Shown here: positions 48,109 to 58,013 of the stretch, one piece after another
How positions within the stretch are numbered: position 1 is the stretch's first letter
How the letters are laid out: each line of letters begins with the position of its first letter
DNA from: a virus
Virus record (IMG/VR): IMGVR_UViG_3300024177_000003
Coordinates: 1-64,000 of that record
DNA length: 64,000 nucleotides
Reading direction: 5' to 3' (one strand)
Translations under genes and position numbers: made by a program
The notes under the pieces: model-generated
Told to the model about the DNA's origin: nothing
The model's database searches: none
The model's input: the letters and a program-made list of their open reading frames with translations, nothing else

Positions 48109-49377
48109 TTAACCGGACGCAGGAAGCGCATCCTCGGCAGGGGGCGGAGGTGGCGGCGCGGTCGGATCCGGCGTCGCTAACGCCGGCTGCGGGTCGAACG
48201 GCGTGATGTGAAACGGATCCGGGAATCCCGGTCCGGAATCCCAATGATCGAACTTGCTGTGCCAGTAACCGGTGTTGGTGCCTTTCATCCAGTTTTTATC
48301 GACGTGAAGCTGCAGCTGCGCCTTGGGCTTCGTCTCGCCGAAATTGCCGCTGAATTTACCAAGCGCCATCTCGGCGGTCTTCACCGGCTCCGGCTTGCCG
48401 CCATTGGTGATGAACAGCTTGCGCATCGCACCGTCGCGAAAATCCACGACCTTGCCGTCGTAGAATTGGAACTCGGCGAACTGCAGATCACCGTATTTAT
48501 AGCTTGTCAGATCGACCGGCACGGGGATGCCGAGCCCGCCGGTCGGTGCAGAAAAGCCACCGGATTCAACCTCATCGTATTGACTTGGATCAAAAGTCCA
48601 GTTGTACACAGCGGTTATCGACTGATCACCACCGCCACCAAACCCCCCCACAGCCAAAGCCGCTCCCCCACACGGCCAAAGTTTAAGCCCATCAATAGGT
48701 TCATCATCGAATGATATCGACAGCGTTCCAAAAGCACCGGTGATGTCGTAAGAGATGGCAATGTGGTGCCATACATCGGGCTGAACGGTCACGAGGAAAT
48801 CGGAATCATCGATACTGATACCGTATTCATGTTGCGAATCCTGAAACCCGACCGAGAAAAAATTACCTTCTGTTCGCCGAAATGTTATCTTACCGTCGTT
48901 GTCGCGTATCGTAACTGAAGACGTGTTCTGCGATTGAAATCGAAGCGCCAAGTTGCACAGATTCGGATAGAATCTCGGGTTGCCGTTGTCATCAAAGCCG
49001 CCAACATAAACACCGATAAACGACGGACCTTGTGACCAGACAATTGTCTGAGAACCAAAATTACCCTGGTCTGTATAGCTGGTAACAACGTTCGTATCTC
49101 CCCATGTCACGATCGGGACGATCCCGGCCAAGACAAGGTCCGGCGTATAATCTGCTACAGCGAGATCGGCCCAAACCGCATACGCCGCCTGTAACGTCGC
49201 GAGCGGCATGCGGAACCAGATCGACATCGTCCCTTTATCAAGCCCTGGCTGGTCTGCAGCTTCGGCACGGCCCCAGGTCTCCGACCCCTCCTTGTCGATG
49301 TTGACAGAGAGCTTGCCACCCCAACTGACATTGACGATGCGTTCGAAAAAATCCTCTTTGAAGACGTAGCGTGTCAT
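48109..49377 (-). CDS. LamG/concanavalin A-like lectin-fold virion protein
   Basis: The 422-residue protein has the jelly-roll features of LamG-type domains: SETWGRAEA, KGTMSIWFRMP, a strand SFIGVYVGGFDDNGN, then VQPDVWHHIAISYDITGAFGTLSISFDDEPIDG and a later DLQFAEFQFYDGKVVDF. The C-terminus is proline-rich. Such proteins are typically tail-associated carbohydrate binders. Its position among tail fibre and tail tube genes supports a virion role. Confidence 0.75.
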   Translation of the reverse strand: MTRYVFKEDFFERIVNVSWGGKLSVNIDKEGSETWGRAEAADQPGLDKGTMSIWFRMPLATLQAAYAVWADLAVADYTPDLVLAGIVPIVTWGDTNVVTSYTDQGNFGSQTIVWSQGPSFIGVYVGGFDDNGNPRFYPNLCNLALRFQSQNTSSVTIRDNDGKITFRRTEGNFFSVGFQDSQHEYGISIDDSDFLVTVQPDVWHHIAISYDITGAFGTLSISFDDEPIDGLKLWPCGGAALAVGGFGGGGDQSITAVYNWTFDPSQYDEVESGGFSAPTGGLGIPVPVDLTSYKYGDLQFAEFQFYDGKVVDFRDGAMRKLFITNGGKPEPVKTAEMALGKFSGNFGETKPKAQLQLHVDKNWMKGTNTGYWHSKFDHWDSGPGFPDPFHITPFDPQPALATPDPTAPPPPPPAEDALPASG

Positions 49378-49959
49378 TTATGTCAGTCCTACCGGCCCGA
49401 GCAGCATTCCCGGTGGGCCTTCGACGGGTGGCCCTTCGCCGGGATCGCCCGGCCCGGTCGGTCCCGTCGGCTGCGGCGTCTCGGGAGCAAATTCGTCGCC
49501 CGTCTGTGCCGACCCCGGGCCGCCTGCCGGTGCCGTCAAGTCCTGATCGGTCTTCTTGTAGTAGCTCCAGAAAAAATTCGGCCGCGGACTGTCGAACGAT
49601 TCGAACTGGATCTGACTCTGCCGGGTCACGTAGACTTTCTGGGTACTGTCCCGTTTACGTTCACCAGCATCATTGATGTGATGGTTGTAAACGATCCCGC
49701 CAAAGTCAACGATGTAAACCTCGTCATAAGAATCCGTCGCATAGAGTGTGTCCCCTTGCGAAGCGAAGAACGGCTGCCGCGGAATGTAGAGATTGTTGAT
49801 GGTGTAGTTGTTCGTCAGCGCCCGCACGGCATCGGCCAGCAGATTGATGGCGCGCAGCAGCGATGCCAGATCGTAAGCCGCCGGGATGGCGGGCAGGGTG
49901 TACCCAGTCCTCGGTTTGCGAATCTGTGTGTAGCTCGCAGGACAGGTCGACGCGATCAT
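49378..49959 (-). CDS. Virion-associated protein, paralogue 3 of a tandem trio
   Basis: The 193-residue protein starts MIASTCPASYTQIRKPRTGYTLP, then DLASLLRAINLLADAVRALTNN and a beta-rich region (DEVYIVDFGGIVYNH, QIQFESFDSPRPNFFW). The tail is Pro/Gly-rich. The opening and the DL-x-S-L-L-x-A-x-x-x-L helix recur in the next two upstream genes, so this is a triplicated family. It probably belongs to the tail complex. Confidence 0.65.
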   Translation of the reverse strand: MIASTCPASYTQIRKPRTGYTLPAIPAAYDLASLLRAINLLADAVRALTNNYTINNLYIPRQPFFASQGDTLYATDSYDEVYIVDFGGIVYNHHINDAGERKRDSTQKVYVTRQSQIQFESFDSPRPNFFWSYYKKTDQDLTAPAGGPGSAQTGDEFAPETPQPTGPTGPGDPGEGPPVEGPPGMLLGPVGLT

Positions 49960-50489
49960 GGCCCGCCGTCTCCGGAAGGCTCGTCTGATCCTGTATCGGT
50001 CGCGGCATCCGGCCCCGGATCCGGCGGGATGATATCATCGATCAGCTGTCCTTCACCCTTATTGCCGTAAATGAAATACAGATAGCTGTCCAATGTCTTG
50101 TCGTACCACACCATTTGTTCAATGCGCTCGGTCACCACCCACTTGGTCTTGTCGGGCGTGCCGTCCAGATTGGTGCCGTAGTAAACGTAAAAGTTCTTGA
50201 CCCGCAGATCCTTGCGCTCGATCCATTTCGAATGTTTAAGGTTGTCTTGAACGGCAGCCACCCAGCCGCTCTTGATCCGATGGTCGTACACATTGTTGAT
50301 CGGCTTGCGCTGCGCCAGCGCGTTGTATATCCCGCGCGCGAAATCGAGCGCCTTGAACGCCGATGACAGGTCGGTCGGCATCGGGAAGGTCGAGCGGGTG
50401 TAGAGCCCGGCACTGCCGCGCGGCAGCCCAGCAGGCTGGTCCCGGGACGACGGGCAGGTCTTGGCGACGGGACCGAAATACACCGCCAT
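49956..50489 (-). CDS. Virion-associated protein, paralogue 2 of a tandem trio
   Basis: The 177-residue protein starts MAVYFGPVAKTCPSSRDQPAG, then PTDLSSAFKALDFARGIYNAL, RKPINNVYDH, a beta region (FYVYYGTNLDGTPDKTKWVV, MVWYDKTLDSYLYFIYGN) and an acidic tail. I set the start at 50489, inside the previous gene's last codons; the longer frame to 50636 is antisense-like. It shares the TCPSS / DLxSAxxAL / beta layout with its neighbours. Confidence 0.65.
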   Translation of the reverse strand: MAVYFGPVAKTCPSSRDQPAGLPRGSAGLYTRSTFPMPTDLSSAFKALDFARGIYNALAQRKPINNVYDHRIKSGWVAAVQDNLKHSKWIERKDLRVKNFYVYYGTNLDGTPDKTKWVVTERIEQMVWYDKTLDSYLYFIYGNKGEGQLIDDIIPPDPGPDAATDTGSDEPSGDGGP

Positions 50490-50884
50490 CACAAGAACCT
50501 CGTGTACACCAGCGTAATGCTCGTATCCATATTGTGGAACGTGACAGCGTTGAGCGGCCTGAACTGGATGTACTGTGTCGGGTCGTCCGGATTGACGATC
50601 ACATCGTGACCGTAAACACGGCTGTCCTCGACCCACTCAGCGCCCTTCAACCGGGATACCTGATCGTCGCCTTTGAGAATGACCGATGGCTCCCGCGGCA
50701 CCACCGTGTTGTTCACATGCGGCGGCTGGTGCAGCATGTGATTCAACAGCTGCAGCAACGCCCGCAAGGCAGCCAGTGCCGACCGCAAGTCGGTTGCCCG
50801 CGGCACGCCGCGGGCCGTATCCACGATCGTCTTCGGGATCGGCTTGAGCTGGCCGTAGCTGACGGGGCAGGTTGAAGCGATCAT
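50489..50884 (-). CDS. Virion-associated protein, paralogue 1 of a tandem trio
   Basis: The 131-residue protein starts MIASTCPVSYGQLKPIPKT, then RATDLRSALAALRALLQLLNHM and ends in beta strands (QYIQFRPLNAVTFHNM, TLVYTRFL). It overlaps the propeller gene upstream by one base and the next gene by one base. The shared first 15 residues and helix with the two downstream genes show duplication followed by divergent C-termini. Confidence 0.65.
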   Translation of the reverse strand: MIASTCPVSYGQLKPIPKTIVDTARGVPRATDLRSALAALRALLQLLNHMLHQPPHVNNTVVPREPSVILKGDDQVSRLKGAEWVEDSRVYGHDVIVNPDDPTQYIQFRPLNAVTFHNMDTSITLVYTRFL

Positions 50885-53187
50885 TAGACAAGCGCCAGCT
50901 CTTTGACAGACGTTGCCGTCTGCACGTTACTGATTTCAACGCGGCCTTCCAGTTCCCAGCTCCATTGCTCAGCCTTGATCCCGGAAAAAATTCGCAGCAG
51001 CTCCCCGCTGGTCCGGATTTCGCGTGTGCACCAGAGTTGGCCGTCCACATACACCCTCACGATCCCGTACTGGTTCGGGCCCAGCACAGACTGCGGGAAG
51101 GTTATGTCCCGGTCCACTTGCGGCGGCGTCGTGCTCGGTACGCTGAAGAACACCCGCATCACCTCGAAATTGCGCCGGGCTTCTTGCTGAAACGTCTTCG
51201 ATCGCCAGAGGTACGGGATGATGATCGGGTCTGCGTCGGTAAAGTCGTAGAAATAGACTCCACCGCCCTGCACCAACAGACAGATGCCAGTCCATGCGTC
51301 CAACTCCACATTGTCAATGTCAAGTTTATTCGGGCTCGACAATGTGTTGAATCCAAGCCGGTGTCCACCAGCTTGTGGCCAGATCGTAAACGAGGTCTGA
51401 TCCTCGGCCGTCAGCTCAACCGTGTAGCCGACCTGCATGGGGTCGCCGACATTCATCGCCCCGAAGGCGAAATAGTTGGTCATCAATTTAACGGCACGCA
51501 CCGTAGCCTGCGGCGTCAGCTTCTTCCACTGCTCACGCAGGATCCAGCCTTCGGTCAAGTTGATCCCGGCGCCGGACTGGCTGATTTGGATGAGCCCGTT
51601 CTGGCTGACATACAGCACCGCGGTATCGGTCGGCACGATCGATGCGCCGTGCAGACACGGCTCGGGCAGATTGATCTTGGTCATCGCCATCGACGCCGGG
51701 TTGACGCCGTTGACGACATAAGGCGTCCCCTGCGTACAGACGACGATCGATTGCCCGCAGACCCCGATCCCCATGATCGGAAATTCGGTCGTGATCACGT
51801 AGCCCGGCGGCCAGGCATGCGGTCGGTAGGCTTCGCTGAACCAGACCTCGTTGCCTTTGTAGCCGACCGCGACGCCGTTCGGGAACGCCTTGATGGCCTT
51901 CATATCTGGCGGTGGGCCATACCAATAGAGCGACACCATCTGCGCGTTGAGCGCCACTACGTCATCGGAAATCGTGTCGACGTACTGTCCCTGCGAGACC
52001 GGCACCTCGGCGACGAAGAAATAGCTCCCGAGCCCCGCCTGGTTGGAGATCGTCCGATAGATCTTGGTCGTCTTGATGTTGCGCTGCGCCGGCAGCATCT
52101 CGCCCGGATTGTTCGGGTCAGGGTAATCGGCGCCGAGATTCTCGATCGTCGGCTGGAACAGATCGATCGTCCAGGTCGCGTTGGACCAGCCATTGACGAC
52201 CACCGGCGGCGATGGCGGACCCTCCTCGCCATATTCCGTCACCCAGGTGTAGACATAGCCGCGCGCCTCAAACACCGACGCGCCGAGCAGATTGCCCCAG
52301 ACCTGCGTTACCGGCTGGCCGCCGGTGGTGCCGCTGATCGGATCTGGTGGTGAGTTCGAATAGGTGTTCGTCCCGGTGGTACCAAACGTAACCGCGTTGT
52401 TGGCGTTGAACACGTACATCGGCCGGCTATGCGCGATGCCGATCCAGTACGTGACGTTGGACATCACGTTGACGCTGTTGATGATGGCGCTGTTGGCCTC
52501 GACACTGGTCGTGACGCCAACCATGTCCTCGCCGGTGCCGAGCAGCTGGTACGGCGCCCCGTTGTTGTCGCTGTAAACAACGGCTTGGTAATGCATCGCC
52601 GCGTCGGTCGTACCCGGCATAAAGCTGATCGACTGGATCATCATCGCGCCGCTGGGCACGATCGGGACCAGGAATATGCCGTTGCCGTTCTGATAGGTCG
52701 CCCCGCCGCCATTGACCGCGTCGACGAACTGATAACCGATCGCTGTCGTGTCGCCGCCGCCGGTGACGGTCACCCCGGGCGGACACCCCGAAGCCGGCAC
52801 CCCCAGAACCCAGTCGTGGTCACCGGCGACAATGCGATCGTAGGTGTTATAGCGCGGCTCCTGCGACGGGCTGGCGAAGTAGAACCGGTCGTACTGGTCA
52901 TCCACGATCGGGGTGTGCATGACCGTGGTGTCAGGATCGAGGAATTCGAGCCAGTGCGAATCCGGCGCGGTGATCGCCGTGTTGTTGCTGGTCTTGTCCG
53001 GCACCCGGTAGACGTATTTGGCTGCCGAATTACGCAAGGTCCGCAGCAGCTTCGGTTGCCGCCAGCCGGTCAGATTGCCCGAAAATATGTACGCGTCCCT
53101 GCTGAAGGCCGCTTGGCCTTCAGGCAGCAGACGGACGTCCCAAGCTGGTAGCATGCCACCGTATTTATCGAGTTTGATGGCGGCCAC
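50884..53187 (-). CDS. Large beta-propeller tail protein (tail tube/nozzle candidate)
   Basis: The 767-residue protein opens MAAIKLDKYGGMLPAWDVRLLPEGQA, runs through repeated beta blades (DQYDRFYFASPSQEPRYNTY, VFEARGYVYTWVTEYGEEGPPS, NIKTTKIYRTIS, GNEVWFSEAYRPHAWP, QSIVVCTQGTPYVVNG) and ends in a sandwich-like region. This is the layout of podovirus tail nozzle or tubular B-type proteins that cap the tail. An inserted domain (residues about 140-270) with GVTVTGGGDTTAIGYQF looks like an added beta domain. Confidence 0.78.
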   Translation of the reverse strand: MAAIKLDKYGGMLPAWDVRLLPEGQAAFSRDAYIFSGNLTGWRQPKLLRTLRNSAAKYVYRVPDKTSNNTAITAPDSHWLEFLDPDTTVMHTPIVDDQYDRFYFASPSQEPRYNTYDRIVAGDHDWVLGVPASGCPPGVTVTGGGDTTAIGYQFVDAVNGGGATYQNGNGIFLVPIVPSGAMMIQSISFMPGTTDAAMHYQAVVYSDNNGAPYQLLGTGEDMVGVTTSVEANSAIINSVNVMSNVTYWIGIAHSRPMYVFNANNAVTFGTTGTNTYSNSPPDPISGTTGGQPVTQVWGNLLGASVFEARGYVYTWVTEYGEEGPPSPPVVVNGWSNATWTIDLFQPTIENLGADYPDPNNPGEMLPAQRNIKTTKIYRTISNQAGLGSYFFVAEVPVSQGQYVDTISDDVVALNAQMVSLYWYGPPPDMKAIKAFPNGVAVGYKGNEVWFSEAYRPHAWPPGYVITTEFPIMGIGVCGQSIVVCTQGTPYVVNGVNPASMAMTKINLPEPCLHGASIVPTDTAVLYVSQNGLIQISQSGAGINLTEGWILREQWKKLTPQATVRAVKLMTNYFAFGAMNVGDPMQVGYTVELTAEDQTSFTIWPQAGGHRLGFNTLSSPNKLDIDNVELDAWTGICLLVQGGGVYFYDFTDADPIIIPYLWRSKTFQQEARRNFEVMRVFFSVPSTTPPQVDRDITFPQSVLGPNQYGIVRVYVDGQLWCTREIRTSGELLRIFSGIKAEQWSWELEGRVEISNVQTATSVKELALV

Positions 53188-53194
53188 GGCATCC

Positions 53195-53683
53195 TCATTT
53201 CAGTGTCGCACCCGAGGCCGGGAACGGCTGGTTCTGTCCCGGATTCTGCGGCTGCATCGTCGTGGTCTTGGCAGCCTCCTCGGCGGCCAGGCGTTCGCGC
53301 AAGAGCCGTACCCGCTCCTGTTCGGCTTCGGCCCGGGCCACGGCCTCGCGGCCAGCCTTCTGCTCGGCTTCGAACTGCGCGAGTTCCGGACCGTGCCGCC
53401 CGAGCGCGACAGGCGGTGGCGCCGACGGTTCGTTGCGCATCTGCCGAATCTTATCGAGGATCGCTTCGCGGGTGTCGAGCCCCTGCGCCGACGCGGCCTG
53501 TTTCTCGAGACTCTCGATCTCGTCTTGGCGGGCGGTCTTCTCCTGCAGATCGCGCGCGATCGTGCGCTGGCGCTCGGCCTCGGCCTCCTGGACGCGGTGC
53601 TGCGAACTCTGCGCCTGCATCTCCTGCAGCCGCTGCGCGTGGTGATCGACGGAAGCGGGGGCCGGTTCTTTGATTTTCGCCAT
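53195..53683 (-). CDS. Coiled-coil virion-cluster protein
   Basis: The 162-residue, almost wholly alpha-helical, highly charged protein (HHAQRLQEMQAQSSQHRVQ...REAVARAEAEQERVRLLRERL) has a Pro/Gln-rich end. AAAGGAGG precedes the ATG. It could be a chaperone or a structural rod beside the tail propeller. The 75 bp upstream hold nothing further. Confidence 0.65.
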   Translation of the reverse strand: MAKIKEPAPASVDHHAQRLQEMQAQSSQHRVQEAEAERQRTIARDLQEKTARQDEIESLEKQAASAQGLDTREAILDKIRQMRNEPSAPPPVALGRHGPELAQFEAEQKAGREAVARAEAEQERVRLLRERLAAEEAAKTTTMQPQNPGQNQPFPASGATLK

Positions 53684-53758
53684 GAGTCCTCCTTTGTGAT
53701 ACAGTCCTGTTTCGCCCAGCTACACTCGCCGTTAACGGGTCTATTTGAAGATTCGGAG

Positions 53759-54157
53759 CTATGGTGCTACCACCATGAACAGGACCGTATCGGGTTGAAC
53801 GTTGCCGAATGTGTCACTGACCGTCAACGTTATCGTGACCTGTTCGTTCACCGCACCCCCCGTTACGGTGAACGTCGCCTCCTTACCAAGGATTTGTGTC
53901 TGCCCGACCGTCAATGTCTCCGACGACGATACCGCGTTGAACTGCGCGATCGAAGCCGCATTATCGAGCCAGACGGAATAGTCCACCGTCCAGATCTTGG
54001 TCGCGCCAACGGTGTGCTTCTTTGATCCCAGCACCATGTCATCACCTATGACGATCAGGGCCGGATCGGCCGGCCGATAAAGTTCACGGCTTTCACCCGG
54101 CCGTTCGATCAGCCGATATTCCGGCGGCACGATGAATGTTTCGTCCGGTTCGCTCAC
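53759..54157 (-). CDS. Small beta-sandwich protein, possible fibre-tail adaptor
   Basis: The 132-residue protein starts at a GTG that overlaps the previous stop and reads [23 protein letters not shown], then [31 protein letters not shown] and a C-terminal Ig-like [13 protein letters not shown]. Small proteins of this form occur next to collagen-like fibres in related phages and probably attach fibres. The longer frame to 54241 is antisense-like. Confidence 0.65.
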   Translation of the reverse strand: MSEPDETFIVPPEYRLIERPGESRELYRPADPALIVIGDDMVLGSKKHTVGATKIWTVDYSVWLDNAASIAQFNAVSSSETLTVGQTQILGKEATFTVTGGAVNEQVTITLTVSDTFGNVQPDTVLFMVVAP

Positions 54158-55608
54158 AGCAACGCCCCGTAAAACAACGTGATGGAATTGACGGCGCCGA
54201 CCACAGACGAGCCGCTGAACGCGGTTCCACTCGCGTAGCATTCGTAGAAATCCGTGCCGTTGGCGTAGTCGATGACCGTGACATCCGGCGATAAATTGAC
54301 CGACAATGACTGACCCTGCACGCTGTTCTGAGCAAGAGGACTGCCGTTTTTATAGATGTACACGCTGTGCTGCGTCATACTCTGCGCGTTCGACGTAAAC
54401 ATCGCCGCCGCGCCCAGCATCACCACGCCCGCCGATGGCGTCCACCGGCAATTGGTCGCGTCATAGCGCGTGTTGATGTCAAGCAGCTTGGATGTGAACA
54501 AGAGCTTGGTCACGCCGCTTAAACTTTGATCGGACGACAGCCTGGCCCTGAACGCATCCTTGGTTGTCGTGCCGGATCCGGGCGGGCCGGTCGGTCCTGT
54601 GTTCCCGTTTTGTCCCGCAGGACCCGTCCCGCCAAAATTTCCAATCGGGCCGGTCGGTCCGGTCGATCCCGTCAGACCCTGCGGTCCCGTCGCGCCCTGA
54701 ATTCCCGTCGGGCCGGTGCGCCCAGTCGGCCCGCTCACGCCCTGCAGGCCTGCGACCCCCTGCGGCCCGGCCTGCCCCGTCGGCCCCGTTACGGCAGGGC
54801 CGGTCGGTCCAGTCGGGCCGTCATCACCGTTGTACCCATCGACGCCGCGCGGGCCGGTCGGTCCAACCCCGGAAGGACCGGCAGCCCCCGTGGCACCCGT
54901 CGGTCCTGCGGCTGGACCCGTCGGCCCGGTGGCACCGGTCAACGACGCCGTGCCTGCCGGCCCGGTCGGGCCCTGGCCGGATGGCCCAGTCGGTCCCGTC
55001 GCGCCAACCCCGGTTGGCCCGATGCCGCCGGCGGGCCCGGCGGCGCCGCCGGGTCCAACCGTTCCCTGCGGTCCCGGCGGTCCGGTGTATCCCGTGACGC
55101 CGGACGGACCCGTGACCCCGACACCGACTGGCCCGGTGTTACCCTGTTGCCCTGTCGGCCCCAGGCTACCTGTCGATCCGGTATACCCTTGCGGACCGGT
55201 GGGTCCTAGTGTGCCAGTAGGCCCAGCCGGTCCGCTCGCCCCGGTCACACCAGGGATTCCGATACTGCCTTGCGCCCCTGTCGGGCCGATGCCAAAAGGC
55301 CCCGTCGGCCCGGTCGCTCCGGTCGCTGACGCGAGCCCCGGCACACCCGTCGGGCCAGCCTGCCCTGGGGGGCCTGACGGTCCCGTGGCTCCTGTCGATG
55401 ACGCGCTGCCGGCCGGCCCTGTCGGCCCGATCGGTCCCACCGCCCCGATGTCACCAGTGACACCGGGTGCGCCCGGTGACCCGGTCGGGCCGCCGGCGGG
55501 ACCCGTCGGCCCCGTCGAGCCGTACCCGGCCGAACCCGTCGGTCCCGCCACCACCACGATGGGGCGGGTCATGATCGGAGCTGCAGGTGCGCCGGCGCCG
55601 GTGGTCAT
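54154..55608 (-). CDS. Collagen-like tail fibre protein 1
   Basis: The 484-residue protein opens [25 protein letters not shown], has about 300 residues of G-P-T or G-x-y triplets, and ends in a folded head ([31 protein letters not shown]...TLFYGALL). The start at 55608 has GAGAGAG upstream. The triplets should form a trimeric collagen helix, with the C-terminal head binding a receptor. Genes with the same design lie upstream at 56419 and 59548. Confidence 0.85.
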   Translation of the reverse strand: MTTGAGAPAAPIMTRPIVVVAGPTGSAGYGSTGPTGPAGGPTGSPGAPGVTGDIGAVGPIGPTGPAGSASSTGATGPSGPPGQAGPTGVPGLASATGATGPTGPFGIGPTGAQGSIGIPGVTGASGPAGPTGTLGPTGPQGYTGSTGSLGPTGQQGNTGPVGVGVTGPSGVTGYTGPPGPQGTVGPGGAAGPAGGIGPTGVGATGPTGPSGQGPTGPAGTASLTGATGPTGPAAGPTGATGAAGPSGVGPTGPRGVDGYNGDDGPTGPTGPAVTGPTGQAGPQGVAGLQGVSGPTGRTGPTGIQGATGPQGLTGSTGPTGPIGNFGGTGPAGQNGNTGPTGPPGSGTTTKDAFRARLSSDQSLSGVTKLLFTSKLLDINTRYDATNCRWTPSAGVVMLGAAAMFTSNAQSMTQHSVYIYKNGSPLAQNSVQGQSLSVNLSPDVTVIDYANGTDFYECYASGTAFSGSSVVGAVNSITLFYGALL

Positions 55609-55618
55609 TTGCGCTCTC

Positions 55619-56422
55619 TCACCCATTCCACGTAAATGTGCCAGCAGCCGTGAAGGTGTGGATCGTGTAGCCGCCGACATTGGTGATGGTGCCGCCGCTG
55701 GCGCGCTGCGTGTCCCCAGGGTAGCGCACGATCACAATACCGGACCCGCCGGCACCACCAGTGTTATTGTATGCCCCGTAACCTCCGTCGCCCGAATTGG
55801 CCGCGCGTGCCGCCGGAATAGCGCCCTGTGCGCTTCCTGTTCGACTGGCGCTGCCGCCCGTCGCGTAGGTCTTGGACGTGCCGCTGATCGAACTCGTGTA
55901 GCCGGGACCACCGGTAAGCCCTGGATTGCCGTTGATCCCCGGCCCACCGCCACCGCCGCCACCACCGCCATCGACCGAACCACCGGCAGACCCGTTGTAA
56001 CCTTGTCCCGCGATCCCTGTGCCGGCGCCACCAACCGCCGCGCCGCTTGTTCCGCCACCACCGCCGCCGGAGCCACCACCGGCACCAGCACCGGCGGCAA
56101 CGATTGACGATCCGCCGAAACCGCCGCCACCGCCGCCCGTCGCCGTTGCTATGGCGCCGAGACTGCTGTTACCGCCGACGGTGCCGCTCCCGGTGGAACC
56201 AGCCCCACCCGCCCCGCCACCGCCGATCGTGACCGTGTAAGCTGTGCCCGCTGTCGGCGCCTGGAAAGACCCCGGCTGGACACCGCCCGCGCCGCCACCG
56301 CCACCAAGGCCCTGACTCACCCCGTGTCCGCCACCCGCCCCACCAGCCACGACCAGATACTCGATCATGGTTGGTGGTGGCGTCGAGACGCCGGCCGGAA
56401 CCGGCCCTAGCGGAAAGCTCAT
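55619..56422 (-). CDS. Glycine-rich receptor-binding tail protein
   Basis: The 267-residue protein starts with a short strand [14 protein letters not shown], the typical opening of phage glycine-rich tip proteins, followed by many poly-Gly runs and [12 protein letters not shown]. It ends [13 protein letters not shown]...[16 protein letters not shown]. Such proteins pack as polyglycine-II sandwiches at fibre tips, and their variable loops set host range. It is coupled to collagen-like gene 2 by a four-base overlap. Confidence 0.82.
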   Translation of the reverse strand: MSFPLGPVPAGVSTPPPTMIEYLVVAGGAGGGHGVSQGLGGGGGAGGVQPGSFQAPTAGTAYTVTIGGGGAGGAGSTGSGTVGGNSSLGAIATATGGGGGGFGGSSIVAAGAGAGGGSGGGGGGTSGAAVGGAGTGIAGQGYNGSAGGSVDGGGGGGGGGPGINGNPGLTGGPGYTSSISGTSKTYATGGSASRTGSAQGAIPAARAANSGDGGYGAYNNTGGAGGSGIVIVRYPGDTQRASGGTITNVGGYTIHTFTAAGTFTWNG

Positions 56423-57861
56423 TGGTTGACCCCGTTGGCGTAGCCCACGCAGTCATAAGTCGCGGTGCCGCTGTCAAAACGGAACACCAGGTGGTCGCGC
56501 ATGGTGCCTGAAGCCCAGGTGCTCTGCTTGTAGTTGGTCAAGCCCTTGAACTTGTTCCCCCACGAGAGCGTGCCTGCCGCCGTCATCGAGACGGTGATCG
56601 AGATCATGGTTCCGGTCGGCGGATCAGCCGATGGATTCGCGATCGTGAACGCCGCGGCAACGGCACAAGTGAATGCTGGCGCCGATGTAAAATCCGCTGC
56701 AACACCGCTCGTAATCGCCGCCGGCACCGCCGTCTGCGGCTTGGTCCAGTTGTGCGCCGTGGTGTAAATCGTCGGATCCAACGGACCTGTCGGTCCGGTC
56801 GCGCCGACGGCGCCGCCTGCACCCTGTGAACCAGTCGGCCCGGTCGCGCCGACACCTGTCGGCCCGGTCGCACCGACACCGCCAGCCGTGCCCTGTGCAC
56901 CGGTCGGCCCCGTCGATCCCGTCGCGCCGGTACCACCCGCTGAACCCTGTGCACCGGTTGGACCGGTCGGACCGGTCGCACCGACACCGCCGGGGGTGCC
57001 TGGGCTGCCTGCCGTCCCCTGCGCGCCGGTCGCTCCCGTCGGACCCGTCGCGCCGGTCGCACCAACGCTACCTGCTGTGCCCTGTGCACCCGTCGGTCCG
57101 GTCGGACCCGTCGCACCCGTCGCGCCGGTCGCACCAACGCTACCCGCTGTGCCCTGTGCACCCGTCGATCCGGTCGGCCCGGTCGCGCCGCCGCCTGGAC
57201 CGATCGGCCCAGTGGTGCCTGTCGGACCCGTAGATCCAGCGCCGGTCAGACCTTGTGGCCCGGTCGGGCCGGTGAACGCGCCCGCTCCCGTCGCCCCCGT
57301 CGGGCCGGTCGATCCAGCACCGGCCGGACCCGTCACGCCAACGGCGCCGACCCCTCCCGTTACCCCCTGCGGTCCGGTAACACCGGTCGGGCCCGTCACA
57401 CCAACGGCGCCGACCCCTCCCGTTACCCCCTGCGGACCCGCCGGCCCGGTGACCCCTGCCGTACCCTGGCTCCCGGTCGCGCCCGTCGGCCCTGTGGCGC
57501 CAACACCTGGCCCGGTCGGCCCTGTGGATCCGGTGAGCGAAGCCGTACCGGCCGGCCCAGTCACCCCCGTGGGCCCGAAATCCCCCGTCACCCCCGTCGG
57601 CCCCGTCGGCCCCGTCGACCCCGGGAGCCCATAACCCGGCGGCCCGGTCATGCCGATCGGGCCGGTGGCACCCGTCGCGGATACGGCGCCGGCCAAGCCT
57701 GTCGGTCCGCGGATGCCGGTCGGCCCGGTCACCCCATCCGGCCCCGTCATCCCCACCTGCCCCGTCGGCCCAGTCGTCCCCGTCGGGCCGCCGCCAGGCC
57801 CTGTTGGACCTCCGACGACGACAACCGGCTGCGCGGCGATGAGGGCGGGAATCGAGGTCAT
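56419..57861 (-). CDS. Collagen-like tail fibre protein 2
   Basis: The 480-residue protein starts [24 protein letters not shown], followed by about 330 residues of G-x-y triplets with many GATGPTG and [12 protein letters not shown] blocks. The C-terminal head of about 115 residues includes [21 protein letters not shown] and [13 protein letters not shown]. Internal blocks are nearly identical at DNA level, so the triplet number is likely to vary between isolates. Confidence 0.85.
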   Translation of the reverse strand: MTSIPALIAAQPVVVVGGPTGPGGGPTGTTGPTGQVGMTGPDGVTGPTGIRGPTGLAGAVSATGATGPIGMTGPPGYGLPGSTGPTGPTGVTGDFGPTGVTGPAGTASLTGSTGPTGPGVGATGPTGATGSQGTAGVTGPAGPQGVTGGVGAVGVTGPTGVTGPQGVTGGVGAVGVTGPAGAGSTGPTGATGAGAFTGPTGPQGLTGAGSTGPTGTTGPIGPGGGATGPTGSTGAQGTAGSVGATGATGATGPTGPTGAQGTAGSVGATGATGPTGATGAQGTAGSPGTPGGVGATGPTGPTGAQGSAGGTGATGSTGPTGAQGTAGGVGATGPTGVGATGPTGSQGAGGAVGATGPTGPLDPTIYTTAHNWTKPQTAVPAAITSGVAADFTSAPAFTCAVAAAFTIANPSADPPTGTMISITVSMTAAGTLSWGNKFKGLTNYKQSTWASGTMRDHLVFRFDSGTATYDCVGYANGVNQ

Positions 57862-58013
57862 GGGAACGGATGGACGATCCAGATGAGCCCGGACAGGAAG
57901 GCGATGACGCCGACATTGGAGACGACCTGGGTCTTCTTCGCGGTGCCGTCGACAACGATCACCGAACCAAGCCCGGCGCGTGAACTGCTGATGACCTGTG
58001 TCTTGATTGCCAT
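57858..58013 (-). CDS. Tiny membrane-type protein between fibre genes
   Basis: The 51-residue protein [30 protein letters not shown] ends with a hydrophobic segment [15 protein letters not shown]. It has four-base ATGA overlap with the next gene and directly follows the spike gene's stop, so it is clearly placed as a gene. The role is unknown; a small membrane or fibre-assembly factor is possible. Confidence 0.6.
   Translation of the reverse strand: MAIKTQVISSSRAGLGSVIVVDGTAKKTQVVSNVGVIAFLSGLIWIVHPFP

Noticed and set aside
50872-52353. Plus-strand 493-codon ORF opposite the tail propeller
   Set aside because: It is shadow coding: Arg/His-rich sequence antisense to a clear structural gene.
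54716-56107. Plus-strand Pro/Val/Gly-rich ORFs opposite the collagen-like genes
   Set aside because: They are the reverse complement of GPT triplets, which also reads as low-complexity GPV; the minus-strand frames have folded heads and coupled starts.
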